Positions 34,383 to 46,161 of a stretch of DNA of 64,000 nucleotides are shown here, piece by piece. Below the pieces are notes generated by a model. It was not told where the DNA came from. It ran no database searches and was given only the letters and a program-made list of their open reading frames with translations. The DNA is from Neckera pumila. Taxonomy: Eukaryota > Streptophyta > Bryopsida > Hypnales > Neckeraceae. Position numbers and translations under genes: made by a program. Position 1 is the first letter of the stretch. Every line of letters starts with the position of its first letter. Location of the stretch: the NCBI GenBank assembly GCA_963969595.1, contig OZ018409.1, positions 10,306,520 to 10,370,519 of the forward strand. The letters are read 5' to 3'.

Positions 34383-37187
34383 ATGAACTATGATCGGACT
34401 CGTAGATTCCAAAACGAATGGGCTACAAAGTTGGTCTAGGCAGAGCCAATCTGAGATACTGATGGCTACGTCCATCTTGTGAAGTGTACTGTATGTTCAA
34501 CTTTTGAGAACACTAGAAGAAACTTGTGTCTTTTGAGACAAACAATTTTTGACATGAGCACGTCCCCGGCGATGTCCTGTCGCGTCAACATAGATGTCAC
34601 TTTTTTTGCATCATGGCTGACCGCTGACACGCAAAAAAACATCAAAAAATCTGAGATAATATGGCCTAATGTTTTCATGTCAAGCTTCAGATATTAGAAA
34701 GGACATGGGTCCAGGGGCTCTCTACGTTAGCACCATGTCAGCGATGGAGGCCACATGTGCATTTTTTTCATCCAGTCTATTGGTGACATGGTAGATGATG
34801 TGAAGCATGACGTGTCCCCCCCCCCCAAAAGTGACGTGGCATCCACTAAGGCTAACGTGGCAGGCCTAGTCAGCATAGTTTTTTGTTGTCTAGATGCTTT
34901 TTGAGACATTTTTTTGAACATCAAATTAGACGTCCAAATGTTTTTTGAGACGTCAATTTAAACATCCGGAAGTTTTTGCAATGTTAACTTAAACGTCCAA
35001 GTGTTTTGCGACGTCATCTTAAACGTCCGCATTTAAAACATGAACACCTCTTGAAATGTCCTGTATGATTTAAATGAACAAAATCATGTCACCTTTGATG
35101 TTCATATGATGCAATGCACTGTTTAATATGATGTTAATATAGACAATGACACATGTCATACACAACGCACATATGCATTTTATAATATTCAATATAACAT
35201 ATTATACACAACATCTCATACATAGTACAACATACACTATATACCATACACTATATATAATACGCCATACATAATACACCATATTTGGCAAATACATCAC
35301 ATTGCTTTAGAAACTATTTATTATGATGTAAATAGAGAAAACAAGACAAGCCCTTTATACAAGTGGGGTGCCAAGAGGTAAGACAAACCATATGGGATAT
35401 ATAAAACGCATAAATTGTATTACAAATAGAACTTGCATGGAGATGTCGTGGAGGACATGCAAGATGCAATCATTTAATATGCAGACATCAGCTATGATAG
35501 CCGAGCATCTGCTCCAACGAATATCTATTTCAACGAATAGACACAAAAGGGGATAGTCGCATGCAATACAAAATGCACGTTGTTTTTTGGGACATCTATG
35601 TAGTTGTTGAAATGTCCAGAAAGACATCAGAAGAAAATAGTATAGAGAAGGGGCTGTAGTAGGCCCCTATGCTAACGTGGCATGCAAAGACAACTGCCAC
35701 GTCACTACATTTCCATGTCATGTGCTACGTCAAATGCAGTGTTTTTTTGTTTTATTTTTATGGGCAGGTCGTTTGGCTACCCTTCTCCATTTTTTTGGAA
35801 TTCGGGTAGGTGTTCTACTGTTGACTGAAGTAATTCTTGCTGACTTACCCGCAATCAAAATTGTAGACTCTATTGACGTAGTAAGCCATGTTTTTCTTGG
35901 CGCTTAGAAAAACAAATGTCTGTCGCCACTTGCGTCTGAAAGAATAGAACCGTCCGTCAGAGCAACACACCGTTTTCGCCTAAATTTGCCTATGCTCTCT
36001 GCAATATCGACAGGAATCCAACACTTCAGGGCAATTATTCATAGACAATCATGTGTCCAATCAGACATTAACGTCTGGACCCGGACACCAGAAAAGACAC
36101 GGGTTTCTTATAGTAGAAGAAGCCCAAAATCTTAGGTCCAAAGTGGGACATGCTCCAAAAACACGAAGGAAGGAGGAAAGTAGCTTTTGACATGCCAAAG
36201 TATAAAATAAAGGCTGGGGAATGGTACGTGTTTAAGACTAGCCGACATCAAATCAACTTGAGGCACTTTGTAGCCAGGCAGCTTGCCTCAGTTCTTTAGC
36301 AAGTGAACACAACTACTTCTATGGCACGCTAAAAAAGAATAATGCAGCTGTGCACCATTTCTTAGATCTTGTCATCAAGTCGTCCTATGATAGAGTACAA
36401 GAAAAGGCAAGCTTTGTATGCATTTCCAAACATACCAAACTTACCACGAATGCATTGGAGTGATAGCTCTAGGTGGCAGATGGCTCTAAACATCTACTGC
36501 CAAATCAAAAAAGCAATGTTGCCCTCACTTGTGATGAAGTCACTACTGTAGACCATGGTAGCTGGATTTATATTCATGCATATGTTGTGGAAAATTATAT
36601 ACAAGTCCCACACTTGATTTATCTGTAGCAATTGGTCAATGGAGTTGGAGCAGATAGCCTGACACTTATCATCGTGAAGGCCCTTCACTGTAGAGGAGAT
36701 CTGATGTTGGAGCAGATTTCAATGAAATTACTTTGTTTTGGTGCTGACAGTGTCAGCACCGTCTAGGGTGTTTCAAAGTGGTGTGACCATACAAATACCA
36801 ACAAAGTATGCACCTTTCTACATGGGGGTTCACTGCATGGCCCATCGCTGCAATCTTGCAACAAAGTCTTTATATGCACTACCAATTTTCGGAGTTGTAG
36901 AACAAGTCATTCAAAAAACGCATTCCTACTTCAGCAAGAGTCCTAAGCGACTATGCAAGTATCAAAAACTTGCGAAAGTTATAGAGAAAAAAGGTTTGAA
37001 ACCCCTTCTCCAAATATCTACTCGATGGGTGTCCCTGCTTGAGCCATTGAGGAGGCTGTTAGCTGACTACCAAACCTTGCTCGCCAAGATGAAGGCTGAT
37101 GTTGGGAAGAACGACGCTGCTGAGATATGGCTCCTTTTTCTTGTATCCCTACCCTTGTTTTTCTTACTGTGGTATGGGGCTCTTTAG
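34383..37187 (+). pseudogene. hAT-family transposase (ZNF862-like), N-terminal half, broken
   Basis: Begins MNYDRTRRFQNEWATK…, followed by DTDGYVHLVKCTVCSTFE. This resembles the N-terminal zinc-finger region of plant hAT proteins related to ZNF862. It has in-frame stops (TAG, TGA) and is split by H2 at 34511-36115. After H2 the frame resumes (KKPKILGPKWDMLQKHEGRRK). Then come IEYKKRQALYAFPNIPNLPR and, after several frame changes, GVHCMAHRCNLATKSLYALP, YFSKSPKRLCKYQKLAKVIEK and ISTRWVSLLEPLRRLLADY, all typical of the DUF4371/RNase-H-like core. It is inactive. Confidence 0.75.
34511..36115. mobile_element. 1.6-kb non-autonomous CACTA element (H2)
   Basis: Starts CACTAGAAGAAACTTGTGTC and ends GACACGGGTTTCTTATAGTA, where the last G is changed to A. 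It is flanked by GAA on both sides (34508-34510 and 36116-36118). Subterminal regions are rich in ACGTC/GACGT motifs, the kind of short repeats CACTA transposases bind. There are no transposase domains. Removing it with one GAA rejoins the hAT frame. A C run lies at about 34818-34828. Confidence 0.85.
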
Positions 37188-38159
37188 TCTTTGTTGTTGA
37201 AGGTATTACTATGCTACTACTATTGAGTACATTGTAGAACTAGCAAACGAATGGAGCCTTGGAACTGTTGTGCCTTGAACTTTTTCTTTGTTGCTTATTG
37301 TATAAGTCTGAGTATGCTCCAGCTTGGGCTTTTTAAAATTTTGGGACGGAAGGGAAGCAATCAATTACTGTGGCTCTTGGTTGGATATTCTATATGTCCT
37401 TCACAATCAAGTGAATATTGAATACTCATGTTGTTTGTTTAGGTGCAATCACTACTTAGTAGCTAGAATAAACTAAAGTATAGTTTTGGCTAGTTTTGTA
37501 GCTTTGAGTTGCAAGCTACAAAATATCAAGATGAAAAAGGCAGCAGTTTTCTTTGTGTTAGTGAGGAGATAGGGCAAAATTTGGTGGACACGGCAGAATT
37601 TGGTTGCCTGCTTGCATACAATTTTGATTCTTGGACTCATGATCATGATGTTCTAAATTCTCCCAAATTTGAGAAGTTGGTCCCTTTTGAAAACACCTTT
37701 GGAAGGGTGGGGGCAATAGAAGCACAAGGTAGAGCTAAGAGCTGGGACGTGATAGAGTTGTCTTCACATAGTTAACAAATGTTGTTCTCAAATCTCTGAA
37801 AAACGGGGATCCTAGATAAATTGACACTTTGCTGACAGCTACACAGATCGAAAATAATTTGTATAATTTTGAGCTTGGATCATTTAGTTAAGAATTGACG
37901 TCAATCATAGAGTTTATTTAGGATTCGGTTTAGAGCTTGTTGTTTGCGATCGCTCTGACGTGATTCAAAGCCGTTTGGATTGTCTAAGGTAGGAGGGTTA
38001 ATATCGCTAAAAACAAGTGTGGAGCAATTGTATCGCTGGGTAGAGTTAAGTCGGTTTTGGAGGTTGGGAATGAGGAGTTCAGATGGAGGGATTGGTCATT
38101 GCAAGGCCTGTAGTATGGCTATGTGATCTTGTGATGTTTCTAGACCATTTGTCTCTTTG

Positions 38160-38518
38160 AATCTGTCATGCAATTTGTTTCTTTTACGTCAATTTATGGT
38201 CGGCAAAATAGGCTATGGCCATGAAATTTGGTATTTTGCTGAAGAATAGTGCTTGGAGGTGGTCACTTTCATCAAATTTTTAGTGTCCCAGTTCAACATT
38301 TCCTCATTTAGTATTTCCTTGTCAGATGGAGTAGTGGATGCAAGTTCGAGTTGGAGGAGTAGGATTAGCATTTGAGAATTTGATGTAGGATGATCAAGGT
38401 GGGAGAAACATTACCAGATTTAGTCACGCAGTTTGTTTCTTTCGTGTTGATTTATGGTCAGCAAAATATGCTATGGCCATTACGAAAAAATTGTTGGTTT
38501 ACTGGAGGTGGTCACTAG
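38160..38518 (+). repeat. About 100-bp diverged direct repeat
   Basis: The sequence around GTTTCTTTTACGTCAATTTA and TGGTCGGCAAAATAGGCTAT at 38180-38222 recurs at about 38430-38480 with changes. Both copies lead into GGAGGTGGTCACT. The repeat distance is about 250 bp. Confidence 0.6.
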
Positions 38519-39290
38519 CGTTGTTATGCTGTTGGATGGGTTTATTGAGCTTATTGGCTTATCCAAAGGAGAAATATTTTTTTAAGCATGTTTGTGTTCA
38601 AGGTTTGTGATGCAGCTGTCTTTGCATTTGTCTTCTCATTGTTAGTTCAAAGGTACTTGCTAAATGACTCATCAGCATTTTGTTTGTAAACTAACATGTA
38701 GTCAGAGATTGTTGGAAAAGGAGATGGTAGTTGCTTAATGATGATGTCATCTTGGAATAGAATTTAGAATTCATTGGACAGAACACTAAATAAAATAATA
38801 TTGAACCTAGGTGATAGCACCCTCCTTGTAAATTGCAGATTTAACAAGTTGATTGGGTCTCTTTGTGCTTTTGTGTTTGGAAAATTGCTTACTTGCAAGG
38901 TTTCACCTAGCTACCTTGCAAGAAGAACCTCCTATCTTAGTGTTACTTCAGATCTTGACTGGGGGTATTGTAGTTTCTATCTGAAATTTATAGGAAATTA
39001 TATAGTCAAAATTATAGGATTGATACTTGAGCTCTTGCCCGTGTTGCCGTGAAAATTGATACTTGCCCATGTTGCCATGAAAACTGATACCTGAACTGTT
39101 GCCCGTATTGACAACCAATTTTGTTGCTCGATAGATTTAATACTGTTACTTTTTGAAAATCAACAAATTTTTTGTATTGTTGGTCCTAAGATTGGGGCTC
39201 CACTAGTATGGACTCCAAAGAAACCATGAACAACATGAGGATAAGTTCATAGAATGGGTTGGATTTTTCTTGTTTTTTTCCTTCAAAAAT

Positions 39291-39562
39291 CACTGTAAAA
39301 AAACCCCTGTTTTAGGTGACGAGCCCTAATTTTTTATGTCGGATTTTAGGTGATGTCAATGTTGACAACCCAAAAATTTTATGTCAACAAAAATGTCCAA
39401 TGTAACATCAATGTTGACATGAAAACATTGGATTGTCAATATTGATGCTAAATTGTACATTTTTGTTGACATAAAAATTTTGGGTTGTCAACATTGACAT
39501 CCCCTAAAATCCATCATAAAAAAATTAGGGCTTGTCATCTAAAACGAAGGTTTCTTATAGTG
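39291..39562. mobile_element. Palindromic CACTA MITE (H3)
   Basis: A 272-bp element from CACTGTAAAAAAACC to GGTTTCTTATAGTG, flanked by AAT on both sides (39288-39290 and 39563-39565). Nearly the whole element is an inverted repeat: AGCCCTAATTTTTTATG pairs with CATAAAAAAATTAGGGCT, and CAATGTTGACAACCC pairs with GGGTTGTCAACATTG. It could form a long hairpin and is a candidate small-RNA source. Confidence 0.88.
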
Positions 39563-40311
39563 AATTGTATTAAAGAAAGAAAAAAAATGTTGTTTGCCAC
39601 TTTAACTAAATCTTGATTCTTGACCTAGTAGTCTAGGGCTTACAGACATTTGGCCCCCGATTGGCCCCATTTTCTTTGATTATTTTAGGAAATTTGACTT
39701 ATAGATATAGTCTAGCGAGATTCTTGATGTTGAGATTCTTGATGTGTCCATCGATCCGTGAGTGGAAGGTTTTGTTTATGAAGCAAAGGCATGAAGGACT
39801 CCCACCCAATGCATGAGGTTACTTTTGCTTTGTAGTTGCCTATGTAGCTTCGATCAGGGTTCCAATTTCCTTTTATTACTGGTTTTGATGCGTGATGGAG
39901 GATAGACAACACAACAGTTAAGAAGTAGCTGGATGTGGGTTAAATGTTCATGGCGATTGGAGAGAATCTTGGGACCCACTAGTAATTGTGTAGAAACCAT
40001 TTGCAGGCATTACACGGCCTAAATTTGCATGACTAATTTATGCTCTTTATGGTTAGCTGTTTTGGTATGTTCACTGTTGTTTTTGTAACGCAAATTACTT
40101 CATTGTTGATACAGTTATTGGTGTTCATGAAGGTTTGAATTAGGTAGAATCCAATCATCCTTCTCATAGTTTTTCTTTGAATTCTATCTCAGAGGCTTTC
40201 TAAGAGTGGTCTGAGAGTGCACTTGTATGGAATTCTGTGAATAGAATTAGCAATCCACTTTCATGTAATATGTTGCCAGCAATTGACATGAATTCTTATT
40301 TGTTTTTGCAG

Positions 40312-41763
40312 AAATGTTTGAGCCTGATGCTAGATCCCTATGCACTCTTGGGAATGACTGCTTCCATGCCCCTTTTGGAAACTATAGATTTGCTGGTCAC
40401 CTTTGCTAAAAAACGAGATGTTTACATATGTGATTTTGTAGCTATGTTAAAAATAGCAAAAGGATGGCTTTACACATTGTATGTCAACAAGACCACTGCA
40501 TTTGTTGCAGATGAATTTTGTGCCTTTAAGAACATTTTGCAGTGTTCACACAGTCAGATCCACATGAAGTGGATGTTTGATCTAAATGATGAATCCACTT
40601 AGCTTATTTTTGTTGCTAATGGGGAGAAAATGTGGGCTATACATGGAGGATCACCTGTAGACAGAAATGTCTTTGCAACTCTAGTTACAACAGTGAAGAC
40701 ACAATGCACAGGTTTGTTAACTCATGCCTTGTTCATATTTCCCTTGGTAGCCTTTGTAGTAGGCTTTTTGTGGATACTGTATCTCAAATATGTTTCAAAT
40801 TCATATATTTGAAGTCTCTAAATTACATCTGTGATTTGAAGCTGCTGTTGGAAGGTGCAGACTTGCTAGGCTTGTTGTTGTTACATTTTTGGTTTGTTGA
40901 AATATGCTCTCATTACCAATTTTGTTTTAGTTTGAAAAAGGTAAACAGCTGGTATGCTTGAAATCCTTAAAGGTTGCTCAATGTTACATTCAAAATTTTT
41001 TGGTTTTCAGATAGAGGTGAAGAACTAATGTAATTCATTCAAGGCTGCTTGGTATTTTAGCTTTGGTTTTAGTTTTTATTTTAAGATATAGAATTGTCTA
41101 GTTATGTAATTCACCTCTAATGTATTTCTATTACTAGTTGTTTGTCACATACATGTTTTGTATAGGAGCTGCCCGGCAACTACTGAGGGAGATGGACACT
41201 CGTTTTCCTTCCCATCATGTTATAGACACCCTTGGTGTTGTATACCACCATTATTGACTACATGATGAAGCTGAGGAGTGTTTTCCCAAGCACTTATTTG
41301 TTCTTATGTCCTACTACTATGAGCCAAAATTGATTGAAATGGACAAGGTGAAGCAACTAATCCCTCCTGTTCTAGATCGTCACAAGCTGGAGACTGAGCA
41401 AGGGTTGTTCAAACTAGCCATGGTGAATAATTCAAAGAAGTTTATGGAACCCCCATTTGACTTGAACCCTTTAACCCGCTTGTGGCGTTATTTAGATTCT
41501 TGCACTGTTCTTAGAGTCAAGGCATTTCCAGAGTATTACAAATTGGCTGAAGTGGCAATTGTGCAAGTCCTAGGTTCTGTTGAGATGAGAGATGTTTGAG
41601 TTCTTTGGCATTTCTCAAGAACAAATTGAAGAATTCCCTAGACACTCATTTAGAGTGTGTAGTTGGTATGTATTCTCAAAAGATTTTCACCTTAGAAAAT
41701 TTTCCTTATAATGATGCATTTAACCTATGGGCAGAAGAAGCAAATCATTGTTATGGCCTTTGA
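40312..41763 (+). pseudogene. hAT transposase, C-terminal half with dimerisation domain, broken
   Basis: An acceptor TTTTTGCAG precedes 40312. The protein shows LLETIDLLVTFAKKRDVYIC, VNKTTAFVADEFCAF and MKWMFDLND. An intron 40712-41165 fits GT…AG and joins the frame (TQCT to GAARQLLREMD). Then come VIDTLGVVYHHY, a TGA at 41255-41257, and WRYLDSC…FPEYYKLAEVAIVQVLGSVE, the typical hAT C-terminal dimerisation motif. After a frameshift near 41590 it continues as AFLKNKLKNSLDTHLE to a stop near 41763. It belongs with the N-terminal half at 34.4-37.2 kb. It is decayed. Confidence 0.75.
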
Positions 41764-42358
41764 GCTCAATTTCATGGTTAGTGGATATGTCTAGAGTCCA
41801 AGAGCCATGTGTGATCTAGGACTTTGTCTTCAATGGATGGCCCTTAGCTTGGATGTTTGTATCCATGAAGACTATCTATGAATGAATATTTATTTCCTTA
41901 TGTCATGATCTACCAAATATGTGTTGTGGAAGTAAAAGGTTCCTTAATTTTTCATTACATGGAGTTTTAGATGGTACCTAAAGCCAATTGGAGCACCTTA
42001 TGAATTCACCTTTTTTCATAGTACCAAATCTCCAAAGTGCCAGAATTTGTCTCCACTTTCCAAAAAAATCGCTTATATAGCTCAAAAACATTTTTCTCAA
42101 GTGCCATATTTTTTTTCCTCTTGCAAACAAATTGTGCCAAATTAATCTTTTAGAAGACTAACCATTGCCAGTACAGTTCTCAAACAAGACTGTGGCCCTC
42201 GCCATGCGAGCAACATCAAAAAGTACAACTGTCGCCACTCTAGCTACAACCCAAAAATGAAAAAAGAAGGACTGGTACCATCTATGACTCTTTGATGTTA
42301 CATGTGAGATGGTTGTTTCTTAATGTTGAGATCAAGAGGAAAGACTCATTAGCGTATG
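41764..42358. other. Gap, nothing recognised
   Basis: AT-rich; no ORF or repeat recognised. It is probably 3' hAT-element sequence. Confidence 0.4.
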
Positions 42359-42362
42359 TTAA

Positions 42363-43287
42363 CCCCTAAAGGACTGAAGTGATTTTCCGACCAAAAACCA
42401 TTCAAAACTGTCATTTCTATTGCAAAGAGAAAAGAGTTTAAAAAATTGTTTTTTTTTTGCATATCCAACCGTAAGATCTCATACTTGACTAGTATATGAA
42501 TATGTGGAAGAAATTTCAGAAACTTTGACCACGTAGATTGCAAGATATATGCATTTAAAGTGAAGAAAACAAGTTTTTTTCCACCTTGCTTGACCAGATT
42601 TTTTGGCTTTGAATCTTTTTAGTTCAAATTTTTTGCACTATTGATTTCAATTTTCTACTTATTTATGTTAAGTAGTTGAGTTGAGAATCTACCAAAAAAA
42701 TTTAGGAAAAAAAGCACTTAATTTTCACTCATTAAAAAATTGTTAAGTAGAGGTGGGTTCAAGATTGAAGAAAAAACTAAATTGTTAATAGCTTTTAGAT
42801 GGAATTGAATCACAATAATCCCAACGGTGAGATTGTTCTAGCAAGAGTATCTAACCCTTTCTAACAATTTTTTTGAATAATTCTCAAAAATGCATTCAAA
42901 AATGAATTCTACAACTTATTTTTTCAAGAAGATGCTTTGATTGCCCGAAAAACTAAGATTGTCCATAACTTTCTCATAATTAGTTCAAATTGAATGAAAC
43001 AAAGCTTCACATGTAGACAAAAATATAATCTTTAAGGAAAAAATTTGAAAAAAAATTATTTTGACTTTTTGTGATTTTTTTTGTACTGCCCGCAAAATTC
43101 CAGTTTTACTTATTGTGCCATAACTTTTGCTCCCGGGCAAAAATAAAAATAAAAATTACATATTCACAAAGATCTCGCAAAAATACACAACCTCAAAAAA
43201 TCCCGAAAAGGTTTACTAAAAATTAAGATCGTAGGAACCTGCCCGGACCCAAATTGTCCCCCGAGGAGACAACCGGTCCTTTAGGGG
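42363..43287 (+). mobile_element. TTAA-flanked TIR element G2
   Basis: A 925-bp element from CCCCTAAAGGACTGAAG to CAACCGGTCCTTTAGGGG. It is flanked by TTAA (42359-42362) and TTAT (43288-43291). It is nearly collinear with G4, which lies in the opposite orientation. The right end carries a small palindrome (GTCCCCCGAGGAGAC). It is non-coding. Confidence 0.88.
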
Positions 43288-43291
43288 TTAT

Positions 43292-44102
43292 ATAGGATAT
43301 GCCACAAACATTGTGTGCAACATTCTCTCCAAAACGTTGATTTACATCCTTTCAATGATGAGGCCATATAAACCTACATCAACATTCCAATTCCTTGAAG
43401 TATATTCAATTAAAATTGGTACCAATAACAATATTTTCTAACCTCCAATTTTTATTTGACAATTTCCGTCTCCCAAACCTCTAAGGTCCTATACCTCTGG
43501 TAAGTCGCAACTTGTAGTGCAAAGAGCAAAAGATAATATGGACAAGAAATGCATCAAGTCTTGTCACATGTCTCAAAGAATCTTCTACCTCATTGAGAGT
43601 TACAAAACTTTTCACAACTATAAGTCATGTTGATGTTCACTTTTACTCCAAATAATACCAATATTTTCTTTGTGTTTCAAAAATAGAGGGAGTACTTTTT
43701 TTCAGAAAATATCTATGCCCTTTTTTTGACCTATTAATTATCATTGCGGTGCACCTGGAATCCGAACGGTCAAGACGCCCGACGAACGGATCACCAAGAA
43801 TTCGAACTAGACTTCGTCCACTGTGGGCCCCACACCCCAACAACCAACCCCGAATCGCCATCTGCCACAGCCGGCGAAGTGGCTCCGTTCACACCGTCAC
43901 TTTTATCAAACCTCCCTTGATCCGAAGCCCATGTGCGCGGTGAGGGCCTCCCTCGGCAGGGCCATGTGCGTGCGCCTCTTCATTCGTGGGCGCCCAATTC
44001 ACAGGGATTCGCTCGAGTTTTACTTTCCTTGTTGTTGCAAATTCAGAGTTTCGAGGTTATAGTTTGTGTAGAAGATTGAAGAAGAACTTGGATTCAAGCA
44101 CC
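43292..44102 (+). promoter_or_regulatory. Upstream region and likely 5' leader of the endosulfine gene
   Basis: AT-rich to about 43740, then GC-richer to the start codon. The latter is consistent with promoter-proximal DNA and a 5' untranslated region. No clear TATA box was found. The transcription start cannot be placed. Confidence 0.35.
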
Positions 44103-46161
44103 ATGGGTGACCAGGAAGACAACATGAAGCATGTGGAGGCACCCATCCCTTCTCTTGCCGAAGAGGTAATTAATTGCTCCTCTCCTCCTTCAATCCCATG
44201 CCGTTACCCTTCTTTTGGATCTCCTCTCGAAATCCCTTTGTTTCGCATCTTTCGTGCTGCATCCCGAAGCTATGCTTTTGAGGTCATGCAGAGGGTTTAG
44301 CACGCGATTCTTTCGTCATCACGCATTTGCTTGTAACTCAGATTCGCCTGAGCAGAATTTATTTCTTGTCGGGGTCCCTTTGATCCAGTCTGACCGAATT
44401 TGCATGTGTAATTGGCCTGTGTAATTGTAATTGGCTTGGCTATGTCGCTGTGCCTGGTTTAGGGTTTGTATTTATGAGGTGCTGTCATTTAATATACCCG
44501 GAACGCATGTGCAGGAGGCAATTATGAAGAAGAAGTATGGTGGTCTTATGCCTAAGAAACCCCCTTTGATCTCAAAGGTAGTATCTGCTGGCTTTATCCC
44601 GTGATATTGAGATGCCGTTGTTGATCTAGCAGTAGGTTTTTTGTTCTCCTGTTTTTTTCACCTTCGTGAATTTGTTCAATTGTTGTGGCTGACGTCTGTT
44701 GGGTTTTATTGTGTGATAGGATCATGAGCGTGCCTTCTTTGATTCAGCTGACTGGGCCCTCGGAAAGGTTAGGCTACTCCATCCTGGCTTTTAGCAGTTA
44801 GGTTTAGGAATTGGACTTGTGGGAAATTCCTGTCTTGTTTCTTAAGAATTGTTCTCATCTCTTTCTAATGACACTGCCTTGCGGGGACAAAGGGGCTTTT
44901 ATTAGTGCGCTCATGTGAGTTCACAACTTGACGTGTGAGAGTTTTCCAATTAGTTGTATATACAACATGACAGATTCTGAGGATATAAGTTACATAGAAT
45001 ATGCATTTACAGAAGGTGTCCTTTGAGAGGTTGTGAGGATAGCGGCTTCCGATTATGAGAGAGATTCTTATGCTTATGGACAATGAGCACAATTGCTGGC
45101 GAGGGTACTTACTGGCCTGGTGGACTTTGGAAGCAGCAGGGTAAAGCACCTCCCGGTCAGAAGCCGCGTAGTTTGATGGAGACTCTGCGACCTAAGCTTC
45201 AGGTACCCACTGATGTTGTAACATGCTTGAACTATAAAATTTGGTTACGATTTTTGTTTAATCGAGACCCCTAATGTAATTGTCGTTTTTGAAGGGCTCC
45301 GCAAGGGAGAGAATGTGTTGGATTGCTTGAGTTTTGATATCTTGCGTGTTATGAATTTCACATAATCAAATAGGAGGTGTGTCGTTTCACGTCAAAGGAG
45401 AAGAATAAGGTGGTATTCTTATGGACAATCTGCTGAGGCTGACCACCAATTTGATTGTCATTGGGTGTCCAGCCTTCGCCCCATCATTCGGCGCCACATC
45501 GGCGATCATCTCTTCTTGCAGCCGACGGTGAAGGCGAAGGTCACGTGGACGGTGAAGGTGCGTATGGACAGCCGTATCGTATTCGGTCACATGTGCAGAG
45601 ACACGTTCTGTTCTCCGCTTCTAGTTGTATGTGTTGACAGTTGCCACTGGATTTCGACACTTCACATTTGAGTAGAATATACGTGTGTTTTGTAAGGGTG
45701 CTCTGGGAAGCTCTTTCGTTTTTGAGCAGCAGATTTAACGCCTGAGTGCCCAAACTAAAAATAGGAAGTCTTTTTTGGAAGCTAAAAGCTTAATTGCATC
45801 ATAGCATAGTAGAAAACGGATTTTTTGTCATTCGAAATTGTGAAGTCATGATTTCTTCTTTCCATCGGTACGTTTGGCTACCTTCATTGAACCTTTGGAA
45901 ATGAGTTATCTCAACTCCTAAAGATTTGGAAGTGGTCACTTTTGGTCCTGTGGGCGCTTAGAGTCTAAGATCTACGTAGTCAATGAGTCATATCTATCGG
46001 TGCTATTGGTGATATGCAAGGAGAGGATTGAACACGTGAAGGAATGCAGTATGCTTTTGGCTACGTGCACCTGGTTTTAATTCCCCTTTTGTGTTTTTTC
46101 AGGTCACATGGATACAGAAGAGCCGGTTAACGGTACTAACGGCGTTCCAAGTCGAAGCTGA
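44103..46161 (+). CDS. ENSA: Endosulfine (ENSA/ARPP19-like) protein, six exons
   Basis: Exons 44103-44165, 44515-44577, 44720-44767, 45137-45202, 45473-45557 and 46103-46161, all bounded by GT-AG, give 384 nt and a 127-residue protein without stops. Recognisable core: KKKYGGLMPKKPPLISKDHE (exon 2-3), then RAFFDSADWALGK (exon 3), the conserved endosulfine motif whose Ser is the Greatwall-type kinase site, then METLRPKLQ (exon 4). Exon 5 (PSPHHSAPHRRSSLLAADGE) and the short exon 6 (MDTEEPVNGTNGVP) form the variable tail. In animals and yeast, phosphorylated endosulfine inhibits PP2A-B55 in cell-cycle and nutrient control; in plants this role is less established. Exons 5 and 6 are less certain than 1-4; exon 4 could start 3 bases earlier. 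This is the only clear host gene in the window. Confidence 0.9.

Larger units (their letters stand above)
37188..40311. other. Spacer between hAT halves
   Basis: About 3.1 kb with no recognised hAT motif, so it may be a large intron or inserted DNA. It contains H3, a 100-bp direct repeat (38160-38275 and 38417-38518) and a small tandem repeat at 39030-39115 (GTTGCC-TGAAAA-TGATAC). An open stretch at 37509-37775 has no recognised family. Confidence 0.4.

Noticed and set aside
45455..45671. Short ORFs overlapping endosulfine exon 5 in other frames
   Set aside because: Exon 5 in the endosulfine frame continues the protein and keeps splice phase; the others do not.
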